From positions 26,086-90,085 of the forward strand of contig CAWAVV010000001.1 of the NCBI GenBank assembly GCA_963785565.1: DNA of 64,000 nucleotides. The letters run 5' to 3'. Both the position numbers and the translations under genes were made by a program. Each line of letters opens with the position of its first letter. Position 1 is the first letter of the stretch. Source of the stretch: AP-15 sp963785565 (GTDB lineage Bacteria > Pseudomonadota > Alphaproteobacteria > ATCC43930 > CGMCC-115725). Below the pieces are notes generated by a model. That model ran no database searches and was not told the origin of the DNA. It was given only the letters and a program-made list of their open reading frames with translations. Of the stretch, positions 39,187 to 48,062 are shown in pieces.

Positions 39187-40209
39187 CTACGCTTTGATGT
39201 CGATGACGGTCCGCCCGCGCACCTCACCCCTTAGAATCTTCTGCGCCAGTTCCGGCGCCGCAGCGAGGGGCTCGACACGGGTCATCCGTTCCAGGCGGTC
39301 GAGCGGCAAATCGCTCGCCAGACGCCGCCACGCCTCGATCCGTTCCTCGCCTGGACACATGACCGAGTTGATCCCGAGCAGATTGACCCCGCGCAACAAG
39401 AACGGGATGACCGTCGCCGGCAAATCGCTGCCGCCGGTCAGGCCGCAAGCAGCGACGCTGGCGCGGTATTCGAGCTGGGTCAGGATCGTCGCCAAAGTGT
39501 TGCCGCCGACCGCGTCGATCGCGCCGGCCCAGCGCTCGCGGTCGAGCGGCCGCGACGGCTTGGCGGCTAGTGCGCCGCGCTCGATCAGATCGGCGGCGCC
39601 GAGGCCCGTCAGATAATCACGCTGGTCAGGCCGGCCGGTCGCGGCAACGACCCGATGGCCCAGCGCCGACAGCAGCGCAATCGCCACGCTGCCAACGCCG
39701 CCTGCTGCACCGGTCACCAGAACATCGCCATGGGCCTTCAGCCCACGGGCTTGTCCCGTGGGGCCGGGACGCAACCCGTGCCGCTCTAATGCCATGACCG
39801 CCAGCATCGCGGTAAAACCGGCGGTGCCGACCGCCATCGCTTGCGCTGCACTCAGCCCTTCCGGCCGGCGAACCAGCCAGGAGGCCTTGACCCGGGCCTT
39901 TTCGGCATAGCCGCCCCATTGCACCTCGCCGACCCGCCAGCCGGTCAGGATCACCGGGTCGCCGGGTTTGAACGCGGGCGAATCCGAGCGCTCGACCGTG
40001 CCGGCAAAATCGATGCCGGGGATGTGCGGATAATTCCGCACCAGCCGGCCGAGGCCCTCCAGCACCATCGCGTCTTTGTAGTTCAGCGTCGAATATTCGA
40101 CCGCGACGGCGACCTCGCCCGGCGGCAGCCGTGTCTCGTCGACCGCCTCGATGCGCGGGTCGATTTTTCCGCCGTCTTCGTGCAGCATCAGCGCCCGGAA
40201 CGTCGTCAA
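39187..40209 (-). CDS. acuI: MDR-type oxidoreductase, acrylyl-CoA reductase (AcuI/YhdH) family
   Basis: 340 aa, about 10 residues longer than most members. Motifs: FRALMLHEDGG, VEYSTLNYKDAMVLEGLG, PHIPGIDFAGTVE, DVLVTGAAGGVGSVAIALL (NADPH fold) and AACGLTGGSDLPATVIPFLL. It reduces acrylyl-CoA or other enoyl compounds with NADPH. The start is a TTG at 40209, preferred over the ATG at 40188 because of the family N-terminus and GGGGAGG upstream. The extra residues GPTGQARGLKAHG (about 148-160) are coded by a palindromic repeat (39742-39762) inserted in frame. It is the gene after the HTH gene and before a thiolase on the same strand. Confidence 0.87.
   Translation of the reverse strand: MTTFRALMLHEDGGKIDPRIEAVDETRLPPGEVAVAVEYSTLNYKDAMVLEGLGRLVRNYPHIPGIDFAGTVERSDSPAFKPGDPVILTGWRVGEVQWGGYAEKARVKASWLVRRPEGLSAAQAMAVGTAGFTAMLAVMALERHGLRPGPTGQARGLKAHGDVLVTGAAGGVGSVAIALLSALGHRVVAATGRPDQRDYLTGLGAADLIERGALAAKPSRPLDRERWAGAIDAVGGNTLATILTQLEYRASVAACGLTGGSDLPATVIPFLLRGVNLLGINSVMCPGEERIEAWRRLASDLPLDRLERMTRVEPLAAAPELAQKILRGEVRGRTVIDIKA
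39742..39762. repeat. In-frame palindromic repeat inside the AcuI-like gene
   Basis: CCCACGGG-CTTGT-CCCGTGGG is a perfect 8-base inverted repeat. It lies where family members have only a short loop, so it seems to have been inserted without breaking the frame. Confidence 0.65.
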
Positions 40210-40240
40210 TGGCCCCTCCCCGGCTGTCCTTCGCCCATTT

Positions 40241-40310
40241 GCCCCTCACCCTCCCGCCCCGCGGGTCCCTCCCTCTCCCCGCGCGCGGGGAGAGGGCTGG
40301 GGTGAGGGGC
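40241..40310. repeat. Interspersed palindromic repeat between acuI and thiolase genes
   Basis: Outer arms GCCCCTCACCC and GGGTGAGGGGC enclose an inner perfect hairpin, CCCTCTCCCC-GCGCGC-GGGGAGAGGG. It is a common intergenic repeat of high-GC proteobacteria and could act as a transcript-stabilising structure between these co-directional genes. A related element lies at 57810-57914. Confidence 0.8.
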
Positions 40311-40317
40311 TACCGGT

Positions 40318-41487
40318 TCACGCGCGCAGCGGTTCGAGGATGCTGACGAAGTTGGCGACCGCAGCGCCGCCCATGTTCATCACCCCGGCGAGCGAGGCGC
40401 CGGGCACCTGAATGCCGCCGGCTGTCCCGGTCACTTGCATCGCCGCCAGCACATGCATCGACACGCCGGTGGCGCCGATCGGATGGCCCTTCGATTTGAG
40501 CCCGCCCGAGGGGTTGACCGGCAACCGTCCGTCCTTTTCGGTCCAGCCTTCGAGGATGGCCCGCGCCCCCTCACCCCTCGCTGTCAGACCCATCGCCTCG
40601 TACTCGATCAGCTCGGCGATCGTGAAGCAGTCATGCGTCTCGACCAGATTAAGATCATCGAGCGTCAAACGAGCGTCAGCGAGCGCCCGCTGCCAGGCGA
40701 GCGCCGGCCCCTCGAACGCGATCACGTCGCGCCGGCTCATCGGCAGGAAATCGTTGACCTGCTCGGCGGCGCGGAAAATCACCGCCTTTTTGAGGCTGAG
40801 CGCGGTCGCCGTGTCGGCCAGCACAACCGCCGCGGCGCCATCGGAGACCAGCGAGCAATCGGTGCGCTTGAGCGGGCCGGCGACGATCGGGTTCTTGTCG
40901 GACACCGTGCGGCAGAACTCGTAGCCGAGGTCCTTCTGCATCTGCGCCAGCGGGTTGGCAACGCCGTTCTTGTGATTTTTCGCAGCGATCCGCGCCAATG
41001 CGTCGGACTGGTCGCCGTAGCGCTGGAAATAGCTCTGCGCGATCTGCCCGAAGATGCCGGCAAAGCCGCCCTCGATCCGGTCCTCTTCCTTGCGGTAGCT
41101 GGCGCCGAGCAGGATGTCGCCGACCTGCGCGCCGGAGACTTCGGACATTTTCTCGACACCGACGACGAGGGCGAGCCGCGCCTTACCGGCAGCGATTGCG
41201 TTGAGCCCCTGATGGATCGCCGCCGAGCCGGTGGCGCACGCATCCTCGACCCGAGTCGCCGGCTTGAAGCGAAAGCCGGGATCGGCCTGAAACACCAAGG
41301 AGGCCGGAAACTCCTGGCGCACAAAGCCGCCGTTCATCGTGCCGAGATAGACCGCGTCGATATCGGCCGGTGCGACCCCGGCATCGGCCAAGGCCGCCTG
41401 CGTCACCTCGACGATCAGCTGCTCGATGTCTTTGCCTTCGTGCTTGCCGAATTTGCTGTGCGCCCAGCCGACGATGCACCCGCTCAT
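40318..41487 (-). CDS. Thiolase-family acetyl-CoA acetyltransferase (SCP2-type)
   Basis: 389 aa. It has the conserved CIVGWAHSKFGKHEGK start, the active-site Cys in EDACATGSAAIHQGLNA, VETHDCFTIAELIEYEAMGL (His region), and GGLKSKGHPIGATGVSMHVL. This is the SCP-x/nondecarboxylating thiolase branch used in degradation of branched or steroid-type acyl-CoA rather than classical FadA. The ATG at 41487 follows GGAG by 6 bases; the earlier ATG at 41499 is less likely. It is followed on the same strand by the AcuI-like gene. Confidence 0.92.
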   Translation of the reverse strand: MSGCIVGWAHSKFGKHEGKDIEQLIVEVTQAALADAGVAPADIDAVYLGTMNGGFVRQEFPASLVFQADPGFRFKPATRVEDACATGSAAIHQGLNAIAAGKARLALVVGVEKMSEVSGAQVGDILLGASYRKEEDRIEGGFAGIFGQIAQSYFQRYGDQSDALARIAAKNHKNGVANPLAQMQKDLGYEFCRTVSDKNPIVAGPLKRTDCSLVSDGAAAVVLADTATALSLKKAVIFRAAEQVNDFLPMSRRDVIAFEGPALAWQRALADARLTLDDLNLVETHDCFTIAELIEYEAMGLTARGEGARAILEGWTEKDGRLPVNPSGGLKSKGHPIGATGVSMHVLAAMQVTGTAGGIQVPGASLAGVMNMGGAAVANFVSILEPLRA

Positions 41488-41576
41488 CACGATCTCCATT
41501 CCGCTTACGGCGACGATAGCAACACCAAGCGCCGCTCTCTATCCTATATGGTGCTTGAGACAGAGGTGGCGCGGCC

Positions 41577-42110
41577 ATGGACGATGCGAAAGTGACCGAG
41601 CGAAACCCGCTTTACGCGGAGGATTTCGTCGCTTGGTCGAAGCAACAAGCAGACGCGCTCCGCGCCGCAGCCAGAGGTGGCTCAAACCTGGAGGTCGATT
41701 GGGAGAACCTGGCCGAGGAGATCGAGAGCTTGGGCGCCTCCGAACGACGTGAGCTGCACAGCCAAATTCAGCGCATTATCCGGCACCTGATCAAGCTCGA
41801 ACATTCTCCGGCCGACGATCCTCGCCGCGGCTGGGTGGAAAGCATTGGCGACGCCAGAAGCGCCATCGAACTCGTGCTGGAGACCAGCCCCAGTCTGCGA
41901 AATGAGATCGCGGCGGTGATCGAGGCCGAGCTGCCGCGCGGAGCGCGCGACGCGATCCGCGATCTTCAAAAATACGGTGAGGTCGAACCCGCAACCGCCG
42001 CTCTCATCCGCGCCGCTCGATACACCCAGGCCCAGCTTCTGGAAGACTGGCTCCCACCGGATGCCGCGGCGCGTTCGAGGGCCGACGCCCCTCCGAGAGT
42101 GAATCAATAG
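41577..42110 (+). CDS. DUF29 family protein (copy 2)
   Basis: 177 aa. The DUF29 pattern is YAEDFVAWSKQQADALRAAA, VDWENLAEEIESLGASERRE, SQIQRIIRHLIKLEHSPADD and RGWVESIGDARSAIELVL. It is predominantly helical and has no membrane segment. It is longer than copy 1 because of a C-terminal tail that includes EDWLPPDA and ends with basic residues. GAGGTG precedes the ATG by about 9 bases. It is divergent from the thiolase gene. Function unknown. Confidence 0.88.
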   Translation: MDDAKVTERNPLYAEDFVAWSKQQADALRAAARGGSNLEVDWENLAEEIESLGASERRELHSQIQRIIRHLIKLEHSPADDPRRGWVESIGDARSAIELVLETSPSLRNEIAAVIEAELPRGARDAIRDLQKYGEVEPATAALIRAARYTQAQLLEDWLPPDAAARSRADAPPRVNQ

Positions 42111-42182
42111 CGGCGATGACCGCTGTCGTGGTTGGTTCGTCGGCGAATGCCCCTTCCAGCAAATTCACGATACGCGCGAGTG

Positions 42183-42653
42183 TTAGCGATCGGCATCCAC
42201 CCGCCTGTCGGACTCTGACACCGCAAACCCTGGGTCTGTCGCGATGGCGGTCAGTCCGGAGCCGTCGATCGCCACAAATATATTGAAGTGCGGACCGTTC
42301 ATTACTGTTTTAGTCCCCGTACAGTTACTCTTCAGAGTATATGTTGTTGGGGTCGGAGTGGGGACTGCGCCGACCGCTACAACACCATCGATCGAGAAAG
42401 TCACCCAGTCCATCCCCGTGCCGTCGCCGTTGTAGGTCGAATACCCGGCGGCAGCGGATACCGACTGCCCCGTCACCCCGAATGCCGGAGGAAACAGTGA
42501 TCCGTTTGCGGCGACCAAGTATTGCCCGTTGAGGGTTTGGAGGGTGCACTTGTTCGGATCGTCGTATTCACCGGCGTATGGTCGCTCTACCGCGAAAAGA
42601 ACGATACCTGTAAGTGTTACGACTCCGATCACCTTGGATATTAGACGCTTCAT
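42183..42653 (-). CDS. Secreted hypothetical protein, 156 aa
   Basis: A signal peptide is visible (MKRLISKVIGVVTLTGIVLF, cleavage probably after residue 27, before GEYDD). The mature part reads CTLQTLNGQYLVAANGSLFP and ends with a short repeat of Thr and Pro (VPTPTPTTYT). It resembles small exported proteins with a predicted beta-sandwich, but I do not recognise a family. AGGAG lies upstream. It faces the CadC-like regulator gene, with about 220 bases between their starts. No further genes of its operon are seen. Confidence 0.65.
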   Translation of the reverse strand: MKRLISKVIGVVTLTGIVLFAVERPYAGEYDDPNKCTLQTLNGQYLVAANGSLFPPAFGVTGQSVSAAAGYSTYNGDGTGMDWVTFSIDGVVAVGAVPTPTPTTYTLKSNCTGTKTVMNGPHFNIFVAIDGSGLTAIATDPGFAVSESDRRVDADR

Positions 42654-42876
42654 GCCAGCAGCTCCTGTTGTTTATCGCCAGAAACCGGCGATCCCGAGGG
42701 CGGCTCCCGCCGCGGGACCGAAAAAGCTCCGGACTGGTGCGCGGGGCAATAAAGCGGCGATGAAATCTGTTGAATCGGTTTGAAATGTTGCAAAATTCGT
42801 CGGCGGGAGGGAGTTGGCCGTGCCGGCGGCCAAGCCTCATTGCGAACCTTGCTCGTCGTTGTGGAGAGACACACAC

Positions 42877-44424
42877 ATGGAGGCACCCGCCGCTGCCGAC
42901 GTCTTCCTGTTCGAAGACTTTCGCCTCGATCGGCGGGGCCTATTTCGGCGGGATCACAACGGTGCCTTCATTCCGATCGCAATCGGATCGCGTGCGCTCG
43001 AAGTCCTCCATACGTTGGTGGAACGGTCAGGGGACCTCGTCTTAAGGGACGAGATATTGGCGGCCGTTTGGCCGGGAACCGTCATCGAGGGCAGCAACTT
43101 ACCGGTGCAGATCGCCGCACTTCGCCGGGTCCTCGATATGGGGCGGGCCGAAGGCAGCTGTATCCAGACCATCCCTGGCCGCGGTTACCGCCTTGTGACC
43201 CCTGTAGCCCGGGTTTCGCCGGAGGCAGGTCTCCCGCTGCCCGACAAACCATCGATCGCGGTATTGCCGTTTGCCAATCTGAGCGGTGACCCTGAGCAGG
43301 AGTATTTCGCCGACGGCATGGTCGAGGAGATCATCACCGCGCTCTCGCGTATCCGCTGGCTCTTCGTCATCGCCCGCAATTCGAGTTTTACCTACAAGGG
43401 TCAGGTGGTCGATTTGAAACAGGTCGGCCGCGAGCTTGGCGTCCGCTATGTCCTCGAAGGCTCGGTGCGCAAGGACGGTGGTCTGCTACGGATCACCGCG
43501 CAACTGATCGACGCGTCGACGGGCTCCCACCTGTGGGCCGACCGCTTCGACGGTTTGTTGGAAGAGGTTTTCAAGCTTCAGGACGAGGTGGCGTCGGGTG
43601 TCGCCGGGGTCATCGAGCCGGCGTTGCAGGCCGCCGAAGCGGCTCGCTCGGCAAGTCGGCCTACCGCTCAATTGACGGCCTACGATTTGTACTTACGTGC
43701 TCTTGCGCTCAGCCTCTCCTACGAGGAGGACATGGTCGCCCGGGCTCTCGAACTACTCGCACAGGCGATAAAACGTGATCCGCATTACGGCCCTGCTCTC
43801 GCCTTGGCGGCCAATTGTCATCAAAGGTTCGCGGTGATGAGCTGGACCGAAGACCCGGAACAGGTCCGGCTTACCAGTGTCAATCTTGCTCGACGGGCAC
43901 TACGGGCCGGCCCCGACGACCCTGACGTACTGGCGCTTGCCGCCCTCACCCTCGGATATTTTGGTGAAGATATAGATGTAGCAATTGGCTTGATCGATCG
44001 TTGCCTGACCCTCAACCCGAGCTCGGCGCGGGGTTGGCATTGGAGCGGCTTGCTAAGGGTTTTTGCCGGTCAGCCCGATCTCGCGCTCGAACATTTTGCG
44101 ACCTACCTGCGCCTTAACCCGCGTGATCGTCTAGCATCCTACCTTAACGGCATCGGTGAAGCCTATTTCTTCAGTCGCCGGTTCGAGGAGGCAGCGGCAA
44201 ACCTGCTCGCGTCACTCGAACGGGCTCCCGGCTTTCCAATAACCTACCGCGTTCTCGCTTCATGCTTTGTGCACATGGGACGGCTCGAAGACGCACGACT
44301 GATTATCGCGCGGTTGCGGGCCGTTACCCCTGTCGTGATGGAGGGCGCGATGCGGTATCGGAACCCGAAACTCCGAGAGCTATTCCTTTCGGGTCTTCGC
44401 GTTTCGGCTGGAGAGGCCGCCTGA
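42877..44424 (+). CDS. CadC-type winged-helix regulator with TolB-like and TPR domains
   Basis: 515 aa. An OmpR/CadC-type winged helix (residues ~5-105: LFEDFRLDRRGLFRRDHNG, ALEVLHTLVERSGDLVLRDE, GYRLVTPV) is followed by a TolB-like domain with SIAVLPFANLSGDPEQEYFA and DGMVEEIITALSRI. The C-terminal half is a row of TPR-type repeats (ALELLAQAIKRDPHYGPALA). No membrane helix is visible, unlike true CadC. Such proteins are common in Rhizobiales, sometimes linked to adenylate cyclase domains. Here that domain is absent. The target is unknown, though the divergent secreted protein gene at 42183 is a candidate. Confidence 0.83.
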   Translation: MEAPAAADVFLFEDFRLDRRGLFRRDHNGAFIPIAIGSRALEVLHTLVERSGDLVLRDEILAAVWPGTVIEGSNLPVQIAALRRVLDMGRAEGSCIQTIPGRGYRLVTPVARVSPEAGLPLPDKPSIAVLPFANLSGDPEQEYFADGMVEEIITALSRIRWLFVIARNSSFTYKGQVVDLKQVGRELGVRYVLEGSVRKDGGLLRITAQLIDASTGSHLWADRFDGLLEEVFKLQDEVASGVAGVIEPALQAAEAARSASRPTAQLTAYDLYLRALALSLSYEEDMVARALELLAQAIKRDPHYGPALALAANCHQRFAVMSWTEDPEQVRLTSVNLARRALRAGPDDPDVLALAALTLGYFGEDIDVAIGLIDRCLTLNPSSARGWHWSGLLRVFAGQPDLALEHFATYLRLNPRDRLASYLNGIGEAYFFSRRFEEAAANLLASLERAPGFPITYRVLASCFVHMGRLEDARLIIARLRAVTPVVMEGAMRYRNPKLRELFLSGLRVSAGEAA

Positions 44425-44439
44425 GACGAGTAAACTCAG

Positions 44440-45486
44440 ATGCCTGAACATAACGACACCATCACGTTGCGGCAGCCGGACGATTGGCACGTGCATCTGC
44501 GCGACGGGGCGATGCTTGCCATGGTTCTGCCGTTCACCGCGCGCCAGTTTGCGCGTGCCATTGTGATGCCGAACTTGGCGCCGCCGGTGACTGACGTCGC
44601 CGCGGCGCGCTGTTATCGCGATCGGATTTCGGCTGCCCTTCCTGCGGGTCTCGCGCTCACGCCGCTGATGACCTGCTATCTGACCGACATGACCGACCCG
44701 GAGGAGGTCGCGCGCGGCTATGCCGAGGGCGTCTTTGCCGCGGTCAAGCTCTACCCGGCGCATGCGACGACCAATTCGGCCTATGGCGTCACCGACGTGG
44801 GGCAGGTCCGCCCGGTGCTCCAACGCATGGCCGAAATCGGCATGCCGCTCCTCGTCCATGGCGAAATCACCGACCCCAAGGTCGATGTGTTCGACCGAGA
44901 GGCGGTGTTTATCGACCGGGTGCTCGATCCGCTGCGCCGCCAGCTCCCAGAACTCCGTATTGTGCTCGAGCACATCACCACAGAGGAGGCCGTGCAATAT
45001 GTCGCCTCGGCCGGCGCCAATCTGACGGCGACGATCACCGCCCATCATCTGGTGATCAACCGCAACGCGATCTTCGCCGGCGGCATCCGCCCGCACCTCT
45101 ACTGCCTGCCGATTGCCAAGCGCGAGAAGCACCGGCTCGCTCTGCGCCGGGCGGCGGTCTCGGGCGATCCGCACTTTTTCCTCGGCACCGACAGCGCCCC
45201 GCATGCCGCCCCGACCAAGGAGACGGCTTGTGGCTGCGCCGGCATCTTCACCGCCCCTTGCGCGCTCGAAATCTACGCCGAGGTGTTCGAAGAAGAAGGC
45301 GCGCTCGACCGGTTCGAAGCCTTCGCCTCACTGAACGGCCCGCAATTTTACCGGCTGCCGCCCAACGAAATCCGGGTGACGCTCGAGTGCGAGCCATTTC
45401 CGATTCCGGAACGCATTGGCGCCGACGAGAGCGCTGTCGTCCCGTTCCGAGCCGGTGAAACCTTGCGCTGGCGCCTAGCTGGGTAA
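44440..45486 (+). CDS. pyrC: Dihydroorotase (class II)
   Basis: 348 aa. It has the zinc-binding HxH in QPDDWHVHLRDGAML, the carbamylated Lys in AAVKLYPAHATTNS, the metal-binding His in PLLVHGEIT and VLEHITTEEAVQ, and LGTDSAPHAAPTKE with the catalytic Asp. It closes N-carbamoyl-aspartate to dihydroorotate in pyrimidine synthesis. It starts 15 bases after the regulator, so weak co-transcription is possible. This is the homodimeric E. coli-type enzyme, which does not need aspartate carbamoyltransferase as partner. Confidence 0.97.
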   Translation: MPEHNDTITLRQPDDWHVHLRDGAMLAMVLPFTARQFARAIVMPNLAPPVTDVAAARCYRDRISAALPAGLALTPLMTCYLTDMTDPEEVARGYAEGVFAAVKLYPAHATTNSAYGVTDVGQVRPVLQRMAEIGMPLLVHGEITDPKVDVFDREAVFIDRVLDPLRRQLPELRIVLEHITTEEAVQYVASAGANLTATITAHHLVINRNAIFAGGIRPHLYCLPIAKREKHRLALRRAAVSGDPHFFLGTDSAPHAAPTKETACGCAGIFTAPCALEIYAEVFEEEGALDRFEAFASLNGPQFYRLPPNEIRVTLECEPFPIPERIGADESAVVPFRAGETLRWRLAG

Positions 45487-45579
45487 GTCGCCGGCCTAAA
45501 GTCCGGCCCGCATTCTTTGCAACTGGGCGGCGGCGCGGTACACCTGCCCTTGCCGATCAGAAGCCGACAGGAGCAACGG

Positions 45580-47058
45580 ATGAGGACAGGGGCGGATTAC
45601 CGGCAGGCGTTGCGCGACGGGCGCCGGGTCTGGGTCATGGGCGAAGGCATGATCGGCGACGTGACCACTCACCCTGCGACACGCGCGATGGTCGACGAAT
45701 ACGTTGCCTGGTACGATATGCTGCGCGACCCGGCTTGGCAGGATGTAGCACTGCGGCAGTCCGACCGTACGCCCTGGGCCTATGTCACGCCGAAAAGCGG
45801 CGACGACCTCGGCGGCATGGGGCGGTTCTTCGCGGCGACGACATTCCTCTCTGCCGGCAACATCACCCATACCCCCTGCTATGGTCACATGATTGCGCTC
45901 GGGGTTCTCGCCTCGGCGCAGGAGCGCGCCGTCTCGTCGGAGCAGATCGCCAATGCCGCCCGTTATCGCGCGATGATCGCGGAGACCGGGCGTTTTTTGA
46001 CGTTCTGCGGCGGCGCGCCGACGATCGGCTACCGCATGCGCGAAAATCCCGCCGACCGGGTGGCATTGAAGATCGTGCGCGAGACCGACGCCGGAATCGT
46101 CGTCACCGGCAAGATCGGCATGCATACCAGCCCGGCCTATGCCGAGGACGTCTATATCGGCAGCATTTCGGGTTTGAAGATCGGCGAGCACTTCGCGACG
46201 TTTATCGTGCCGGTCGCGGCATCCGGCGTCACTACCCTCTGCCGCAAGATCGCGGTGCGCGACTTGAACCCGTTCGTGGCCCCGTTGAGCAGCCGCTTTG
46301 ACGAACTCGACGGCCAGATGTGGCTCGACAACGTGTTCATCCCTTGGGAGCAGGTCTTCTTACTGGGCCAATCCCCCGAGCCCGTCGTCCGCTGGCTGAT
46401 CTGGCACCATGTTTACGGATGGCTGTCCAAGGCCGAGTTTACCCTCGGTCTGGCGCTCGCGCTCAGCCACGCGATGGGGCTGGCCCAGCACGAGCAGACG
46501 ATCAACTACCTGCTCGATCTGATCGTCGAGGTGCAGACCGTGCGCAGCTGCCTCACCGCCTGCGAGCGCGACCCGCGGTTCACGCCAGACGGCTGGTGCG
46601 TCCCCAACCATGCCCACCTGGCCGCCGGCGGTCTCGCCATACTGCGGGCTCGCCCACGCATGGCTGAGATCCTGCGCATCGTGCCCGGCTCGTCCCTGGT
46701 CGTGACCCCTTCGGACAGCGACCTCGCCGCCCCCGAAATCGCCGACGGCCTCGCCGAATCCTTTGGTGGCGGCGGCTACACTGCATTGCAGCGCGCGGCC
46801 CTGTTGCAGATGGCCTGGGACCATGTGTCGTCGGCCCTCGACGGCCGCGAGTTGGCGTTCGAGTTGCATGCCAGCGGCGGCGTTCCGGCTTGGCGCGGCC
46901 GGCTGCGCCACCATTTCGAAAGCTACAACGACCTCGCCAATCGCGTGGCCGGCTCGCTCGGCATCGAGATGCCCAAGATCGACCTCGAACACGTCCGCGA
47001 GGTCCCTTGGGCGCCCCGCCGCCCGGTCACGCCGCCGCTGCCCGCCGACAAAGTTTAG
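45580..47058 (+). CDS. HpaB-family FADH2-dependent oxygenase
   Basis: 492 aa, the usual length of the large component of 4-hydroxyphenylacetate 3-monooxygenases and relatives. Seen: RTGADYRQALRDGRRVWVMG, HTPCYGHMIALGVL, TDAGIVVTGKIGMHTSPAYA, FDELDGQMWLDNVFIPWE and GGGGYTALQRAA. It hydroxylates a phenolic substrate with FADH2 and O2 and needs a separate flavin reductase, which is not encoded nearby. The ATG at 45580 follows AGGAG by 7 bases. The next genes encode a binding protein, a cupin and an alpha/beta hydrolase, together suggesting an aromatic catabolic operon. Confidence 0.87.
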   Translation: MRTGADYRQALRDGRRVWVMGEGMIGDVTTHPATRAMVDEYVAWYDMLRDPAWQDVALRQSDRTPWAYVTPKSGDDLGGMGRFFAATTFLSAGNITHTPCYGHMIALGVLASAQERAVSSEQIANAARYRAMIAETGRFLTFCGGAPTIGYRMRENPADRVALKIVRETDAGIVVTGKIGMHTSPAYAEDVYIGSISGLKIGEHFATFIVPVAASGVTTLCRKIAVRDLNPFVAPLSSRFDELDGQMWLDNVFIPWEQVFLLGQSPEPVVRWLIWHHVYGWLSKAEFTLGLALALSHAMGLAQHEQTINYLLDLIVEVQTVRSCLTACERDPRFTPDGWCVPNHAHLAAGGLAILRARPRMAEILRIVPGSSLVVTPSDSDLAAPEIADGLAESFGGGGYTALQRAALLQMAWDHVSSALDGRELAFELHASGGVPAWRGRLRHHFESYNDLANRVAGSLGIEMPKIDLEHVREVPWAPRRPVTPPLPADKV

Positions 47059-47118
47059 TCTATGTTTGCGATGCGACGGCCGGCGATCGAAGTCGTCAGC
47101 ACAGGGGGGGCCGGAATC

Positions 47119-47976
47119 ATGCGTTTGGCACAGGGTGTATGGCTTTGCGCGGCGGCCATGGCGCTTGCGGTCATGGCCGGCGCCGCATCGGCGGCGACGC
47201 TCGACCGTATCGCTCAGGACAAATCCATTCGCATCGCCTATCGCGATGATGCCCCGCCCTTCTCGTACAAGGGAAAGGGCGGACAGCCTGCGGGCTATAT
47301 GGTCGATCTGTGTCGCGCGGTGGCCCAAAAACTGGGCGAGCAGCTGAAGCTCCCGACGCTCGACGTGGTCTTTGTTCCGGTCACCGCGGTCGACCGCTTC
47401 GATGCGATCGCCCAGGGCAAGGCGGATTTGCTGTGCGAACCGACGACCCAGACATTGTCGCGTCGCGAGCAAGTCGATTTTTCGATCCCGACCTTTGTCG
47501 ACGGCGCCGGGCTGATGATCCGCAGCGACGGGCCGCACAGCTTGGCCGCATTGGCAGGTAAGAAGATCGGGGTGCTGGCCGGGACCACCACCGAGCAGGA
47601 ATTGCGCAACTCGCTGAAGGAAGCCGGGGTTACCGCCGATGTCATGCCCGCGAGCACACATGAAGAGGGGCTGGCGATGCTCGACGCCGGCAAGGTCTCG
47701 GCCTACTTCGCCGACCGCGCGATCCTGGTGTTTCTCGCGCAGCAGAGCGCCTCGCCGCGCAAGTTGCTGCTGGCCGACAATTACCTGACGATCGAGCCCT
47801 ACGCCCTGGCGCTGCCCCACGGCGACGAGGCTTTTCGTCTCGCCGTAGACCGTGCGCTGAGCCATATCTACCGCTCGGGCGAGATCGCTCAGATTTTCGC
47901 ACAGACTTTCGGCGGCAAGGCCAAACCCAGCCAGATCGTGCAGACGCTCTACCTTATCGCGGGACTACCCGACTAA
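47119..47976 (+). CDS. Amino-acid-type ABC transporter substrate-binding protein
   Basis: 285 aa. A signal peptide (MRLAQGVWLCAAAMALAVMA, cut near AASA) leads into a type-II periplasmic binding domain: SIRIAYRDDAPPFSYKGK, GYMVDLCRAVAQKL, DLLCEPTTQTLSRREQVDFS, KIGVLAGTTTEQEL and ALSHIYRSGEIAQIF. The domain usually binds polar amino acids. No permease or ATPase gene is adjacent. It could serve a transporter elsewhere or, in an aromatic operon, scavenge a related compound. The ATG at 47119 sits in front of the signal peptide; the frame opens at 47062 without a start signal. Confidence 0.85.
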   Translation: MRLAQGVWLCAAAMALAVMAGAASAATLDRIAQDKSIRIAYRDDAPPFSYKGKGGQPAGYMVDLCRAVAQKLGEQLKLPTLDVVFVPVTAVDRFDAIAQGKADLLCEPTTQTLSRREQVDFSIPTFVDGAGLMIRSDGPHSLAALAGKKIGVLAGTTTEQELRNSLKEAGVTADVMPASTHEEGLAMLDAGKVSAYFADRAILVFLAQQSASPRKLLLADNYLTIEPYALALPHGDEAFRLAVDRALSHIYRSGEIAQIFAQTFGGKAKPSQIVQTLYLIAGLPD

Positions 47977-48062
47977 AAGCGGCCGGCGGGCCTGTGGCCA
48001 GCCCCGCCTCTCTCCTTGTAGACTGCGCAGAGGTTGAAACCCAGCCGGAGGGAGGAGCGGCC

